Positions 1 through 6,774 of a DNA stretch of 52,374 nt are shown here, in pieces. Made by a program: the position numbers and the translations under genes. The notes beneath the pieces were generated by a model, which was not told where the DNA came from, made no database searches, and was given only the letters and a program-made list of their open reading frames with translations. Where the stretch lies: positions 1 to 52,374 of the forward strand of contig JAIVJS010000010.1 of the NCBI GenBank assembly GCA_020199905.1. The letters run 5' to 3'. The stretch's first letter is position 1. Each line of letters opens with the position of its first letter. The stretch comes from Acidobacteriota bacterium (lineage in GTDB: Bacteria; Acidobacteriota; Thermoanaerobaculia; UBA5066; Gp7-AA6).

Positions 1-1725
1 AGCCACTACCAGATCGAAACGACGATCCTGCGCAACGGCGACATCCGGGGCTCCACGATGATCCGGTTCACCGCGGCCGGTCCGGGACTCCGCGTGCTGC
101 CGCTCGCGCTGACCGGCAAGCTGCGCATTCGCGAAGCCGCGCTCACGTGCGCCGCGGGCAGTCCCGCCCTTTCGGTCCAGTTCATTCAGGAGCTCGCCAC
201 GGAAGACTCCGACGCGGCCGTGGTCCTCCCTTCCTCCCCCGCGCCGGGGCAACCCTGCCAGCTGCGAATCTCCTACGAGGGCAAGGACGTTCTGCAGAAC
301 GCGGGCGATGGGGTTTTCGTCGTCCAGGCGAGAGAAAGCTGGTACCCGAATCTCGGCACGTTCTCGGATCCTTCGACGTTCGATCTGACCTACCGCGTGC
401 CCAGAGCGAACCAGGTCGTCTCGGTGGGAACAAAGATGGAGGACCGCGTCGAAGGAGACCTCCGCGTGTCCGTCTGGAAGTCGGATTTTCCGATCCGGGT
501 AGCGGGTTTCAACTACGGCAACTTCAAGAAGATCGAGTACGCGGACCGCGACAGCGGAGTCCGCATCGACGTGTACACCAACCCGGGCACGCCGGACGTC
601 GTCAACGAGATCAACCATTATCTTTCGCAGCCAGGATCGCGCGGTCCCGCGAGCAGCGAGTCCGGCTCGCTCGGGATGCACGAGATCCGCGTCGATACGG
701 ATTCGCTCGCGAAGGCCGCTCTCGCCGACGGCACGAATGCCGCGCGCGTCTGCACCGCGTATTTCGGCCGCCTCCCGCAGGACCACGTCTCGATCACCGA
801 GCAGACGCAGTGGAGCTTTGGACAGTCCTGGCCCTCCCTCGTCTTCCTTCCCTATCTCTCGTTTCTCGACGGAACGACGCGTCGGGAGCTCGGCCTCGCC
901 GACACCGCCGCGTTCGTCGACCAGGTCGGCCTGCACGAGTTCGCGCATCAGTGGTGGGGTCACCTCGTGGGCTGGTCGAGCTATCGGGACCAGTGGCTCT
1001 CGGAGGGGTTCGCCGAGTTCTCGGCGGGACTGGTGGTAGAGCACACCGCGGGCCTGAAGGGCGCCGGGGCATTCTGGGAGCGAGCGCGCCGGTGGATCGT
1101 CATGAAACCGCCCCGATCCAGTCTCGCCAACGACGCGGCGGGCCCGATGACGTCCGGCTACCGCCTGATGACCCGAAGGAACCCGGCCGCCTACGACGCC
1201 ATGGTCTACGCGAAGGGCGCGTACGTCCTCCACATGATTCGAATGCTTCTGCGCGATCCCGCCTCTCCGAATCCCGACGAGAAATTCAAGGCGCTGATGC
1301 AGGACTTCGTGGCCGCGAACTCGGGGAAGAGAGCCAGCACGCGGGATTTTCAGGATGCGGTCGAGCGGCACATGACGCCGAACCTGAACGCGACCCGGGA
1401 TGGCAAGGCGGACTGGTTTTTCCAGCAGTGGGTCTACGGCAGCGAGATTCCCCGCTTCAAGGTCGCGTTGGATCTCGAGAAGAAGGAGGGCGACAATTAC
1501 CGCCTGAAAGGGACCGTCGCGCAGGAGGGCGTTTCCGCCGGATTTCGCTCCCTCCTGCCGATCTACGTCGAGTTTGGAAAGGGTGAGCTCTCCCGGTTCG
1601 GAATGGTCCCGCTCGCGGGCACGGAGCCGTTTCCCGTCGACGTCGTCCTGCACATGACGAAGAAACCGAAGCGAGTCATCGCGAACGCCCTCCAGGTCCT
1701 GGGATCGACGGTGCTCCTCATGTGA
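1..1725 (+). CDS. M1-type zinc metallopeptidase, 5' end outside the window
   Basis: The frame is open from base 1, so the true start lies upstream; the first in-window ATG is at 58. The zinc site HEFAHQWWGH begins at base 934 and is followed by WLSEGFAEF, giving the HExxH...E arrangement of gluzincin M1 aminopeptidases. The canonical GAMEN exopeptidase motif is not seen; the region before HExxH reads WSFGQSWPSLVFLPYLSF instead, so substrate preference may differ from classical aminopeptidase N. The visible part ends with a short beta-type C-terminal domain and no large HEAT-like domain, as in compact bacterial M1 homologues. Likely secreted or periplasmic, but the signal region is not visible. 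The gene ends exactly where the homology of the convergent mscL remnant breaks off. Confident at superfamily level only. Confidence 0.85.
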   Translation, partial: SHYQIETTILRNGDIRGSTMIRFTAAGPGLRVLPLALTGKLRIREAALTCAAGSPALSVQFIQELATEDSDAAVVLPSSPAPGQPCQLRISYEGKDVLQNAGDGVFVVQARESWYPNLGTFSDPSTFDLTYRVPRANQVVSVGTKMEDRVEGDLRVSVWKSDFPIRVAGFNYGNFKKIEYADRDSGVRIDVYTNPGTPDVVNEINHYLSQPGSRGPASSESGSLGMHEIRVDTDSLAKAALADGTNAARVCTAYFGRLPQDHVSITEQTQWSFGQSWPSLVFLPYLSFLDGTTRRELGLADTAAFVDQVGLHEFAHQWWGHLVGWSSYRDQWLSEGFAEFSAGLVVEHTAGLKGAGAFWERARRWIVMKPPRSSLANDAAGPMTSGYRLMTRRNPAAYDAMVYAKGAYVLHMIRMLLRDPASPNPDEKFKALMQDFVAANSGKRASTRDFQDAVERHMTPNLNATRDGKADWFFQQWVYGSEIPRFKVALDLEKKEGDNYRLKGTVAQEGVSAGFRSLLPIYVEFGKGELSRFGMVPLAGTEPFPVDVVLHMTKKPKRVIANALQVLGSTVLLM

Positions 1726-1895
1726 ATGACCGCGTCCCGCCAGGAGCCGCCCGGCAGGGCGAGCCCGACGATGGGGCTGATGACGTTGTCCGCGAGCGAG
1801 GTGACGACCTTGGAGACGGCGGCGCCGATGATGATGCCGATCGCGAGGGCGAGGGCGTTCTGCTTGAGAAGGAAGGTCCTGAAATCCTTGAACAT
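1563..1895 (-). pseudogene. mscL: mscL remnant, large-conductance mechanosensitive channel, 3'-truncated
   Basis: Starting at ATG 1895 with a GGAAAGGTGG ribosome-binding region, the first 58 codons are a clear MscL N-terminus: MFKDFRTFLLKQNALALAIG, then the first transmembrane helix and the SLADNVISPIVGLAL stretch. MscL proteins are usually 130-150 residues with two membrane helices. Here recognisable sequence stops after WRDAVIH at about base 1722. The remaining 52 codons are antisense to the M1 peptidase 3' end and look unrelated. The periplasmic loop, second helix and C-terminal bundle are therefore missing and no pentameric channel is expected. The break coincides with the M1 stop codon (1723-1725), which suggests a deletion or a misassembly junction. 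Confidence 0.75.
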
Positions 1896-1948
1896 CGAAA
1901 GCCCACCTTTCCCGTGACGGCGTTCGCGAGCGGCCCGTGCCTCGAAGC

Positions 1949-2452
1949 TTATCCTCCCGGTGAGGTTTCCTCGGCCCGCCACGCGGCCAGGTTCCGATCG
2001 ATCTGGCCCGAGTGCTTTTCGAGATGGCCGGCATAGATCGTCAGCCAGTCCTCCGCCGAGTAGGTTCCCGACTCGGTGTGGGTCGCCACGATCGACCAGA
2101 CGGATTCCGGAAGGTGCCTGAGAAGATTGACGGTGTGGGCGCGCATGACGTCGACCGCGGCGAGGGCGAGCTCGATCCGGGCATGGTGGTAGTCGAGCAC
2201 GCGCGCCCACCGCGCCTGATCGTATCCCACGATCACGGGATTCTCCTCGGCCGCGAGGTAGCGGATGCGCATCGCGGCATTCGTCTCCGAGTCCGCGCAG
2301 TGACACACGATCTCGTGCACCGACCACCGGTCCGGTCCGGGGCGCCATTTCCACGCCTCGCGCGGCACCCGGGCGAACGCGTCCCGCAGGAGAACGGGTC
2401 CCCCTTCGTAGCGCTGAAAGAGCGCTTCGCGCTGATCGGCCGTTAACGCCAT
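1949..2452 (-). CDS. DinB/YfiT-like four-helix-bundle protein
   Basis: A 167-residue protein with the DinB-superfamily pattern: an amphipathic first helix, PGPDRWSVHEIVCHCADSE (a WSV-x-EIV-x-H motif) near residue 45, and a C-terminal YAGHLEKHSGQIDR helix. The His at about 46 and the two His of GHLEKH match the usual metal triad of this superfamily. Members include bacillithiol or mycothiol transferases and many uncharacterised stress proteins; nothing here shows which thiol, if any, is used. ATG at 2452. Its neighbours on the same strand are a cupin upstream and the mscL remnant downstream, so it may form a small stress-related group, but the spacing does not prove an operon. Confidence 0.8.
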   Translation of the reverse strand: MALTADQREALFQRYEGGPVLLRDAFARVPREAWKWRPGPDRWSVHEIVCHCADSETNAAMRIRYLAAEENPVIVGYDQARWARVLDYHHARIELALAAVDVMRAHTVNLLRHLPESVWSIVATHTESGTYSAEDWLTIYAGHLEKHSGQIDRNLAAWRAEETSPGG

Positions 2453-2495
2453 GCTTGTTCCTCCGGGTGCTCGAAGTGTAACCCGCGGGCGCGCG

Positions 2496-2816
2496 CTACC
2501 AGCGTGTCGCGTCCAGGGAGAGGACTGTGCGGCGGCCGATCACCTCGGCGGAATGCCGCGTCCCCGCGGGGATGTACAGACGGTCTCCCGGCCTCAGCTC
2601 GAAGACTTCCCCGGCCGCCTCGATGCGAAAAAAACCCTCGAGGACGGCGTCGCACCTGTCCTGGGCGTGCTCATGTTCCGGGAAGGACGTGCCCTCCCGG
2701 TAGCTGAAGACGCCGACTTCGTACCCCTCCTGTTCGAGGATCAGGATGAGGCGCTTCTCGCTCAGCGGGCCGTCGGCGTCGTCCCAGGTCTCGAGGCGGG
2801 CCCCCGACGCGGTCAT
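2496..2816 (-). CDS. Single-domain cupin protein
   Basis: A 106-residue conserved-barrel protein. Cupin motif 1 appears as PEHEHAQDRCDAVLEG (residues about 46-61) with two His and an acidic position, and motif 2 as DRLYIPAGTRHSA (about 78-90) with the final His. Metal binding is therefore plausible. Small cupins of this size act as sensors, isomerases or dioxygenases, and the sequence does not discriminate. The start is ATG 2816. The stop is 43 bp upstream of the DinB-like start, so the two could be co-transcribed. No signal peptide; predicted cytoplasmic. Confidence 0.8.
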   Translation of the reverse strand: MTASGARLETWDDADGPLSEKRLILILEQEGYEVGVFSYREGTSFPEHEHAQDRCDAVLEGFFRIEAAGEVFELRPGDRLYIPAGTRHSAEVIGRRTVLSLDATRW

Positions 2817-2876
2817 GTTCGCGCCGCCGTTTTTTCCGCGCGGATCACCGTCGGTGCCGGCATCGGCCTGGAGGAC

Positions 2877-3821
2877 TCACGCGGATTGCGAAGGCGCCGT
2901 CTCGCGCGAGGCGCGGACGAGGTCCATGAGCCGGCCTTCGAGCTCTTCGAGAAAGCTTCGGGCGCCGGAGGCAGCGGTCTCGCGCGCGCCCACGAGCTCG
3001 CGGATTCGAGGCCGGGTCGCGAGGCCCTCGAGGGCGACGGAGGCCTGCTCCGACAGGGTTTGCAGGATCTCGAGGTCGAGCTGCGTGAACGCCCCGCCGC
3101 TCGGGCGTCCTTCGGCGACCAGGACGCCGGCCACCCGGCTCGCGCGGAGGATGGGAACGGCGGCGGCGGCCCCGGAACCGAGCGCCTCGACGGTGGGACG
3201 GCGACGTCCGCCATCGACCGCCTTGCGCGAGAATACGGCGGGCTCGCCGGTCTTGAGAACCGATGCCACGGCTTCCAGCACCTCCTCGAACCGCTCGTCC
3301 ATCGGCTCGAAGGCTGCGTAACCGGAGGCAATCACGGCGTCTCCCGCGGACGGAGGCCCGAAGAGCGCCGCGAAGCCTCTCGCGCCCCCGGAGAGCCGGA
3401 GCGCGGTCGAAAGGAGCGACCGCCACAGGGCGTCGCCATCCGCCGACGCCTCGAGATCCCGTCCGGCATCGACCGTCGCGCTCAATCGCGCCGTGCGCTC
3501 GACCGCCAGCGCTTCCACCTCGGACTCGCCGATGCGCTCGTGCCGGCCGAGGAGGCCGCCGAACGAGATCCAGTCGCCGTTCTGAAGCGGGACCTCTGAG
3601 ACCCGCGCCCCGTTGACGTACGTTCCATTCTTGCTCCGCAGGTCGACGAGAAGCCAGCCGCCGCCGGTCCACTGGAAGAGCGCGTGGCGTCCCGAGACCC
3701 GGGAGTCCTCGAGAAAGACTTCGCTCGCCGGGTCGCGCCCCACGAACTGGTTCTTTCCTTCGTAGAAGACGAAGTGCCGCGAAACCCCCCGGCCGGGGAA
3801 CAGCGTCAATTTTGCCGGCAT
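2877..3821 (-). CDS. FHA domain-GAF domain signalling protein
   Basis: A 314-residue protein. Residues about 1-100 are a forkhead-associated domain with GRDPASEVFLEDSRVSGRHA and SKNGTYVNGARV, the phosphothreonine-binding loops. Residues about 145-265 form a GAF-like domain (PILRASRVAGVLVAEG, LEILQTLSEQASVAL), which in this family binds small ligands or mediates dimerisation. A helical tail follows. No output domain such as HTH, GGDEF or kinase is present, so it probably acts by binding a phosphoprotein partner. The PP2C phosphatase at 13667 is a possible functional partner, but it is 10 kb away and this link is inference. ATG at 3821. Heptad repeat tracts lie immediately upstream. Confidence 0.85.
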   Translation of the reverse strand: MPAKLTLFPGRGVSRHFVFYEGKNQFVGRDPASEVFLEDSRVSGRHALFQWTGGGWLLVDLRSKNGTYVNGARVSEVPLQNGDWISFGGLLGRHERIGESEVEALAVERTARLSATVDAGRDLEASADGDALWRSLLSTALRLSGGARGFAALFGPPSAGDAVIASGYAAFEPMDERFEEVLEAVASVLKTGEPAVFSRKAVDGGRRRPTVEALGSGAAAAVPILRASRVAGVLVAEGRPSGGAFTQLDLEILQTLSEQASVALEGLATRPRIRELVGARETAASGARSFLEELEGRLMDLVRASRETAPSQSA

Positions 3822-3874
3822 GGACGGTGGAAGTTTAACCGTCAGCGCCGTGCAAGGCGAGGCCGGAGTGAGCC

Positions 3875-3888
3875 GTCAGCTGTCAGCC
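3875..3888. repeat. Heptad repeat tract, two units (GTCAGCY family)
   Basis: Two adjacent 7-bp units, GTCAGCT and GTCAGCC, in the gap between the FHA-GAF and ferritin-like genes. Short on its own, but it belongs to the same family as the longer tracts at 6743 and 49470. On the minus strand the unit carries TGA. Confidence 0.5.
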
Positions 3889-3924
3889 AGAACCTGAGCT
3901 TCAGAGACCCGGTGCTCCCGTCCG

Positions 3925-3959
3925 GACGCTCGACGCTGAACGCTCAACGATCAACCCTC
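3925..3959. repeat. Heptad repeat tract, five units (AACGCTC family)
   Basis: Five consecutive 7-bp units: GACGCTC, GACGCTG, AACGCTC, AACGATC, AACCCTC. It ends five bases before the stop codon of the ferritin-like gene (3964). The same family recurs at 35014. Units vary at one to three positions but keep the 7-bp register exactly. Confidence 0.75.
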
Positions 3960-3963
3960 TTCC

Positions 3964-4605
3964 TCAGATCCCGGGCTTCGTCGGATCCAGCGTTTCGAGC
4001 AGATTCTTCAGGTCGTCCGCGTGCTCTTCCTCGACGGCGAGGATCTGTTCCATCAGGCGCCTCGACGTGATGTCGCGGTCTCCGAGAAAGCGGACGATCT
4101 CGCCGTAGGACTCGATCGCGATCCGTTCCGCGACGAGGTCTTCCTTGATCATGTCGACCAGGTTGTCTCCTTCGACGTACTGCGCGTGGCTGCGCGAAGC
4201 CAGCCCCTCGGGATTGAAGTTCGGCGCGCCGCCGAGCTGCGTGATCCGCCCCGCGATCAGATCCGCGTGACCCTGCTCGTCGGCGGCGTGCTCCTGAAAC
4301 TCGGCCGCCACCGCGGTGGCGTGAATGCCGTTCGCCATGAAGAAGTGGCGCTTGTATCGAAGGACGCACACGATCTCCGTCGCGAGCGCCTCGTTCAAGA
4401 CCTCGATGACCTTCTGGGGATTGGCGCGGTAGGACGAGGTGACGGCGCCGTCCTCCATGTGGAGACGCGCCCGCCGGCGCAGCTCCTGAATGTCGCTCAG
4501 GAAATATCCGCCGGCCTCTTTTTCCGCGTCGGAAGCGAGAGGGCTCGCGCCCCGGTCCCCCGGACCGGTCTGCATGCTGCCCGGGCCCGAATTTTTTTCT
4601 GCCAT
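3964..4605 (-). CDS. Ferritin-like / bacterioferritin-type diiron protein
   Basis: A 213-residue protein with a roughly 55-residue polar N-terminal extension followed by a four-helix ferritin-like bundle. Likely iron ligands are visible in order: Glu in LNEALATEIVCVLRYKRH (about 75), EHAADEQGH (about 104-112), Glu in EDLVAERIAIESYG (about 160), and EEEHADDL (about 190). This is the two-times E..ExxH pattern of the ferritin/bacterioferritin superfamily. Likely role is iron storage or peroxide detoxification in the cytoplasm. No haem-ligating Met can be assigned with confidence, so I do not call it Bfr. ATG at 4605; no partner gene in the same operon. Confidence 0.8.
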   Translation of the reverse strand: MAEKNSGPGSMQTGPGDRGASPLASDAEKEAGGYFLSDIQELRRRARLHMEDGAVTSSYRANPQKVIEVLNEALATEIVCVLRYKRHFFMANGIHATAVAAEFQEHAADEQGHADLIAGRITQLGGAPNFNPEGLASRSHAQYVEGDNLVDMIKEDLVAERIAIESYGEIVRFLGDRDITSRRLMEQILAVEEEHADDLKNLLETLDPTKPGI

Positions 4606-4709
4606 CGATCCTCCCGGCCGATCAGATCAAACGCGGCTTTGGCCCGCAACAGACGTCGAGGTTTGACAGAAGACGCGGATTCGGCGGAGGCGAGTCGATC
4701 CCTCGCCAT

Positions 4710-4735
4710 AAAAAAAGGGGGGCTTGAGCCCCCCC
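4710..4735 (-). terminator. Rho-independent terminator of the first RRM gene
   Basis: On the minus strand a six- to seven-base G/C stem (GGGGGG...CCCCCC with loop CTTGAG/CTCAAG) is followed by a run of seven T (plus-strand A at 4710-4716). It lies 24 bp past the stop codon of the RRM gene at 4760. Confidence 0.85.
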
Positions 4736-4759
4736 GTGAAGTTCCAACGAACGGACGAC

Positions 4760-5059
4760 TTAGTAGCGGTCGCGGCCACCGCCGCCGAATCCGCCGCGCC
4801 CGCCGCCGCCGCCGCCCGTCTTCGGACGCGCCTCGTTGACGGTCAGCGCCCGCCCGCCATACTGCTGGCCCGACAGGGCGGAGATGGCGTTCTTGGCTTC
4901 GTTGTCATCGGAGAACTCGACGAAGCCGAATCCCTTGGACTGGCCGGTGTCGCGGTCGGTGATGACGGCCACCGAGTCCACGGTCCCGTACTGTGTGAAC
5001 AGGGTACGGAGATCGTCTTCGGTGGTGTTGTAGAGCAGGTTTCCCACGTAAAGCTTCAT
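4760..5059 (-). CDS. Glycine-rich RNA-binding protein with one RRM (copy 1)
   Basis: A 99-residue protein. Residues 1-77 are a single RNA-recognition motif with RNP2 LYVGNL (residues 3-8) and RNP1 KGFGFVEF (residues 42-49). The tail is glycine-rich and ends GGGGRDRY. This is the small bacterial/cyanobacterial Rbp-type family of single-stranded RNA binders, often linked to cold or stress. ATG 5059 is chosen because it starts directly at MKLYVGN and GAAAGGATTCT lies upstream; an in-frame upstream extension would only encode low-complexity sequence. A nearly identical paralogue lies 76 bp upstream, and a strong terminator lies between the two, so they are probably separate transcription units. 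Confidence 0.9.
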   Translation of the reverse strand: MKLYVGNLLYNTTEDDLRTLFTQYGTVDSVAVITDRDTGQSKGFGFVEFSDDNEAKNAISALSGQQYGGRALTVNEARPKTGGGGGGRGGFGGGGRDRY

Positions 5060-5077
5060 GGAGACAGAATCCTTTCG

Positions 5078-5107
5078 AAAAAAAGAGGAGGGCGAAGGCC
5101 CCCCTCT
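5078..5107 (-). terminator. Rho-independent terminator of the second RRM gene
   Basis: Minus-strand hairpin with a ten-base stem (AGAGGGGGGC / GCCCTCCTCT, one mismatch) and a CTTC tetraloop at 5094-5097, followed by a T run (plus-strand A at 5077-5084). It separates the two RRM genes. Confidence 0.8.
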
Positions 5108-5135
5108 GGATGATGACTGGCCCTGGAAAAACGAG

Positions 5136-5453
5136 TTAGTAGCGGTCGCGGCCCCCGCCACCGCCGCCGTATCCCCCGCGCCCGCCGCCGCCGCCGCCAC
5201 CGGTGCCGCCCGTCTTCGGGCGCGCCTCGTTGACCGTCAGGGCGCGGCCGCCATACTGCTGCCCGGAAAGGGCCGAGATGGCGTTTTTCGCCTCGTTATC
5301 GTCACCGAACTCGACGAAGCCGAACCCCTTCGACCGCCCGGTGTCCCGGTCGGTGATCACAGCAACGGAATCGACGTTGCCGTACTGGGTGAAAAGGGTG
5401 CGAAGGTCGTCTTCGGTCGTGTTGTAGGGAAGGTTGCCGACGTACAGTTTCAT
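5136..5453 (-). CDS. Glycine-rich RNA-binding protein with one RRM (copy 2)
   Basis: A 105-residue paralogue of the adjacent downstream gene. The RRM differs at only a handful of positions (LPYNTT versus LLYNTT, YGNVDS versus YGTVDS, DTGRSK versus DTGQSK). The glycine-rich tail is longer (TGGTGGGGGGGRGGYGGGGGG) but has the same GRDRY end. RNP2 LYVGNL and RNP1 KGFGFVEF are intact. ATG 5453. The 284 bp upstream are free of genes and may hold the promoter and a long leader. Tandem duplication with retained RNP motifs implies both copies are functional; tail length is the main difference and probably tunes RNA or partner binding. Confidence 0.9.
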   Translation of the reverse strand: MKLYVGNLPYNTTEDDLRTLFTQYGNVDSVAVITDRDTGRSKGFGFVEFGDDNEAKNAISALSGQQYGGRALTVNEARPKTGGTGGGGGGGRGGYGGGGGGRDRY

Positions 5454-5737
5454 CGAAGCAGAGTCCTGTTCCGGCGTGTGTTTTTCGGATCCGACCGCGC
5501 CGCTCGACGAGTCCGACTTCCCGTCAGATTCGTCGGACCTCTGCGGCGCGTGAAGCGTGCGGAAAGGCGAGCGATACGAGAAGAAGTGCAAGATACCAAA
5601 TACGGCGCCCCCTGGCAAGCGGGTACGCCCGCGTACGGGAAGATTGACCGGGCGTCCATCCCGCTGTCACCGGGAGAGTACACCGGGGCCGGAATCGGGA
5701 ATCGAGGGCGACTGTGAATCCGCGGTCCGGCTCCTGC

Positions 5738-6733
5738 CTACCCCCTCCCGCCTTCCGCCCCCGTCAGCGCCCGCAGGGCCGACGCGACGTACTTTTTCGT
5801 CATCTCCTTGCGCCAGAGGAAGGAAAAATCGGTGTTGTCCATGGGGCGGGAAGGGCGAGCCGCGGCGTCGGCGGCGTCGCGGATCGAATCCTCATCGAGG
5901 GGCCGGCCTTTGAGCCGCTCCTCGGCGTCCGTCAGGCGCAGAGGAGCGGACGCCACGCCTCCGAGGACGATGCGCGCCTCTTCGACCCTCGGCCCCTCCC
6001 GCCGGACCGCGGCGCCGACGGAGAGAACCGGAAAGTCGAACGACCCGCGCCGCCGGAGCTTTCGATACGCCGCCCGCCAGCCGTCCGGCCGGGGAATCCA
6101 CACCGCGGTCAGGAGCTCCTCCGGTTTCCGGGTCGCGTAGTCGATCCCGTCGTTTCGATAGAGGTCCTCGAGAGGGATCTCGCGGCGATCCGCCGCGGAG
6201 ACCAGGAGGACGCGCGCTTTCAACGCGATCAACACCGGCACCGAGTCGGCGGATTGCACGGCGAGGCAGCGCGGCGATCCGGGAGCCACCCAGCAGATCT
6301 GCCCATCCTTCTTCATGCAGAAATCGATCGCCTGCCGCCACTCGAAATTCTGGTCGTAGTAATTGCACCGGGTGTCGAGCAGGAGATTTCCGCCGATCGT
6401 TCCCATGTTTCGGAGGAGTGGCGTCGAGATCTCCGCGATCGCGTGAGCCAGACCCGGATACGCCTCCCGGATCCGGGAGTCGTTCTCGAGGTCCGAAAGG
6501 ATCGCCCCGGCCCCGATCGCGACGCCGTCTCCGGAAAAGTCGACCGCGCGAAGCTCGGGGAGGCCGCCGATCGAGATGACGGCCGCCGGGGTCTGCTGCC
6601 GCCGCTTCATGTTCGGGTAGAGGTCCGTGCCGCCGGCGACGAAAACGGAGCCGGATCCCGAGTCGGCCTTCATGGCGGTCGCTTCGGAGATCGTCCGCGG
6701 GACGAAGTAGCGAAATCGCGGGAGGCGGAGCAT
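5738..6733 (-). CDS. hcrB: FAD-binding subunit of a 4-hydroxybenzoyl-CoA reductase-like molybdoenzyme
   Basis: A 331-residue subunit of the xanthine oxidase family. The N-terminal FAD domain has VAGGTDLYPNMK (residues 32-43) and the GTIGGNLL loop (111-118). A loop absent from ordinary CoxM/XdhB proteins carries four cysteines at 123, 139, 147 and 156. Spacing is C-x15-C-x7-C-x8-C, the same spacing I recall for the extra [4Fe-4S] cluster of Thauera 4-hydroxybenzoyl-CoA reductase beta (122/138/146/155). The CO dehydrogenase flavoprotein C-terminal domain follows. In that enzyme electrons run from ferredoxin through the 4Fe-4S cluster and FAD to the molybdenum site for reductive dehydroxylation. 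Third gene of a C-A-B operon; starts 28 bp after the molybdenum subunit. Confidence 0.85.
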   Translation of the reverse strand: MLRLPRFRYFVPRTISEATAMKADSGSGSVFVAGGTDLYPNMKRRQQTPAAVISIGGLPELRAVDFSGDGVAIGAGAILSDLENDSRIREAYPGLAHAIAEISTPLLRNMGTIGGNLLLDTRCNYYDQNFEWRQAIDFCMKKDGQICWVAPGSPRCLAVQSADSVPVLIALKARVLLVSAADRREIPLEDLYRNDGIDYATRKPEELLTAVWIPRPDGWRAAYRKLRRRGSFDFPVLSVGAAVRREGPRVEEARIVLGGVASAPLRLTDAEERLKGRPLDEDSIRDAADAAARPSRPMDNTDFSFLWRKEMTKKYVASALRALTGAEGGRG

Positions 6734-6742
6734 CGGGAGAGG

Positions 6743-6774
6743 AGCTGTCAGCTCTCAGCTGTCAGCGGTCAGCC
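6743..6774. repeat. Heptad repeat tract, four and a half units (AGCTGTC family)
   Basis: AGCTGTC, AGCTCTC, AGCTGTC, AGCGGTC, AGCC. It fills the hcrA/hcrB junction, and the hcrA stop codon (6762-6764) is one of the repeat's own TGA triplets. Because 7 is not a multiple of 3, the TGA in each unit recurs in all three minus-strand frames. Confidence 0.85.
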
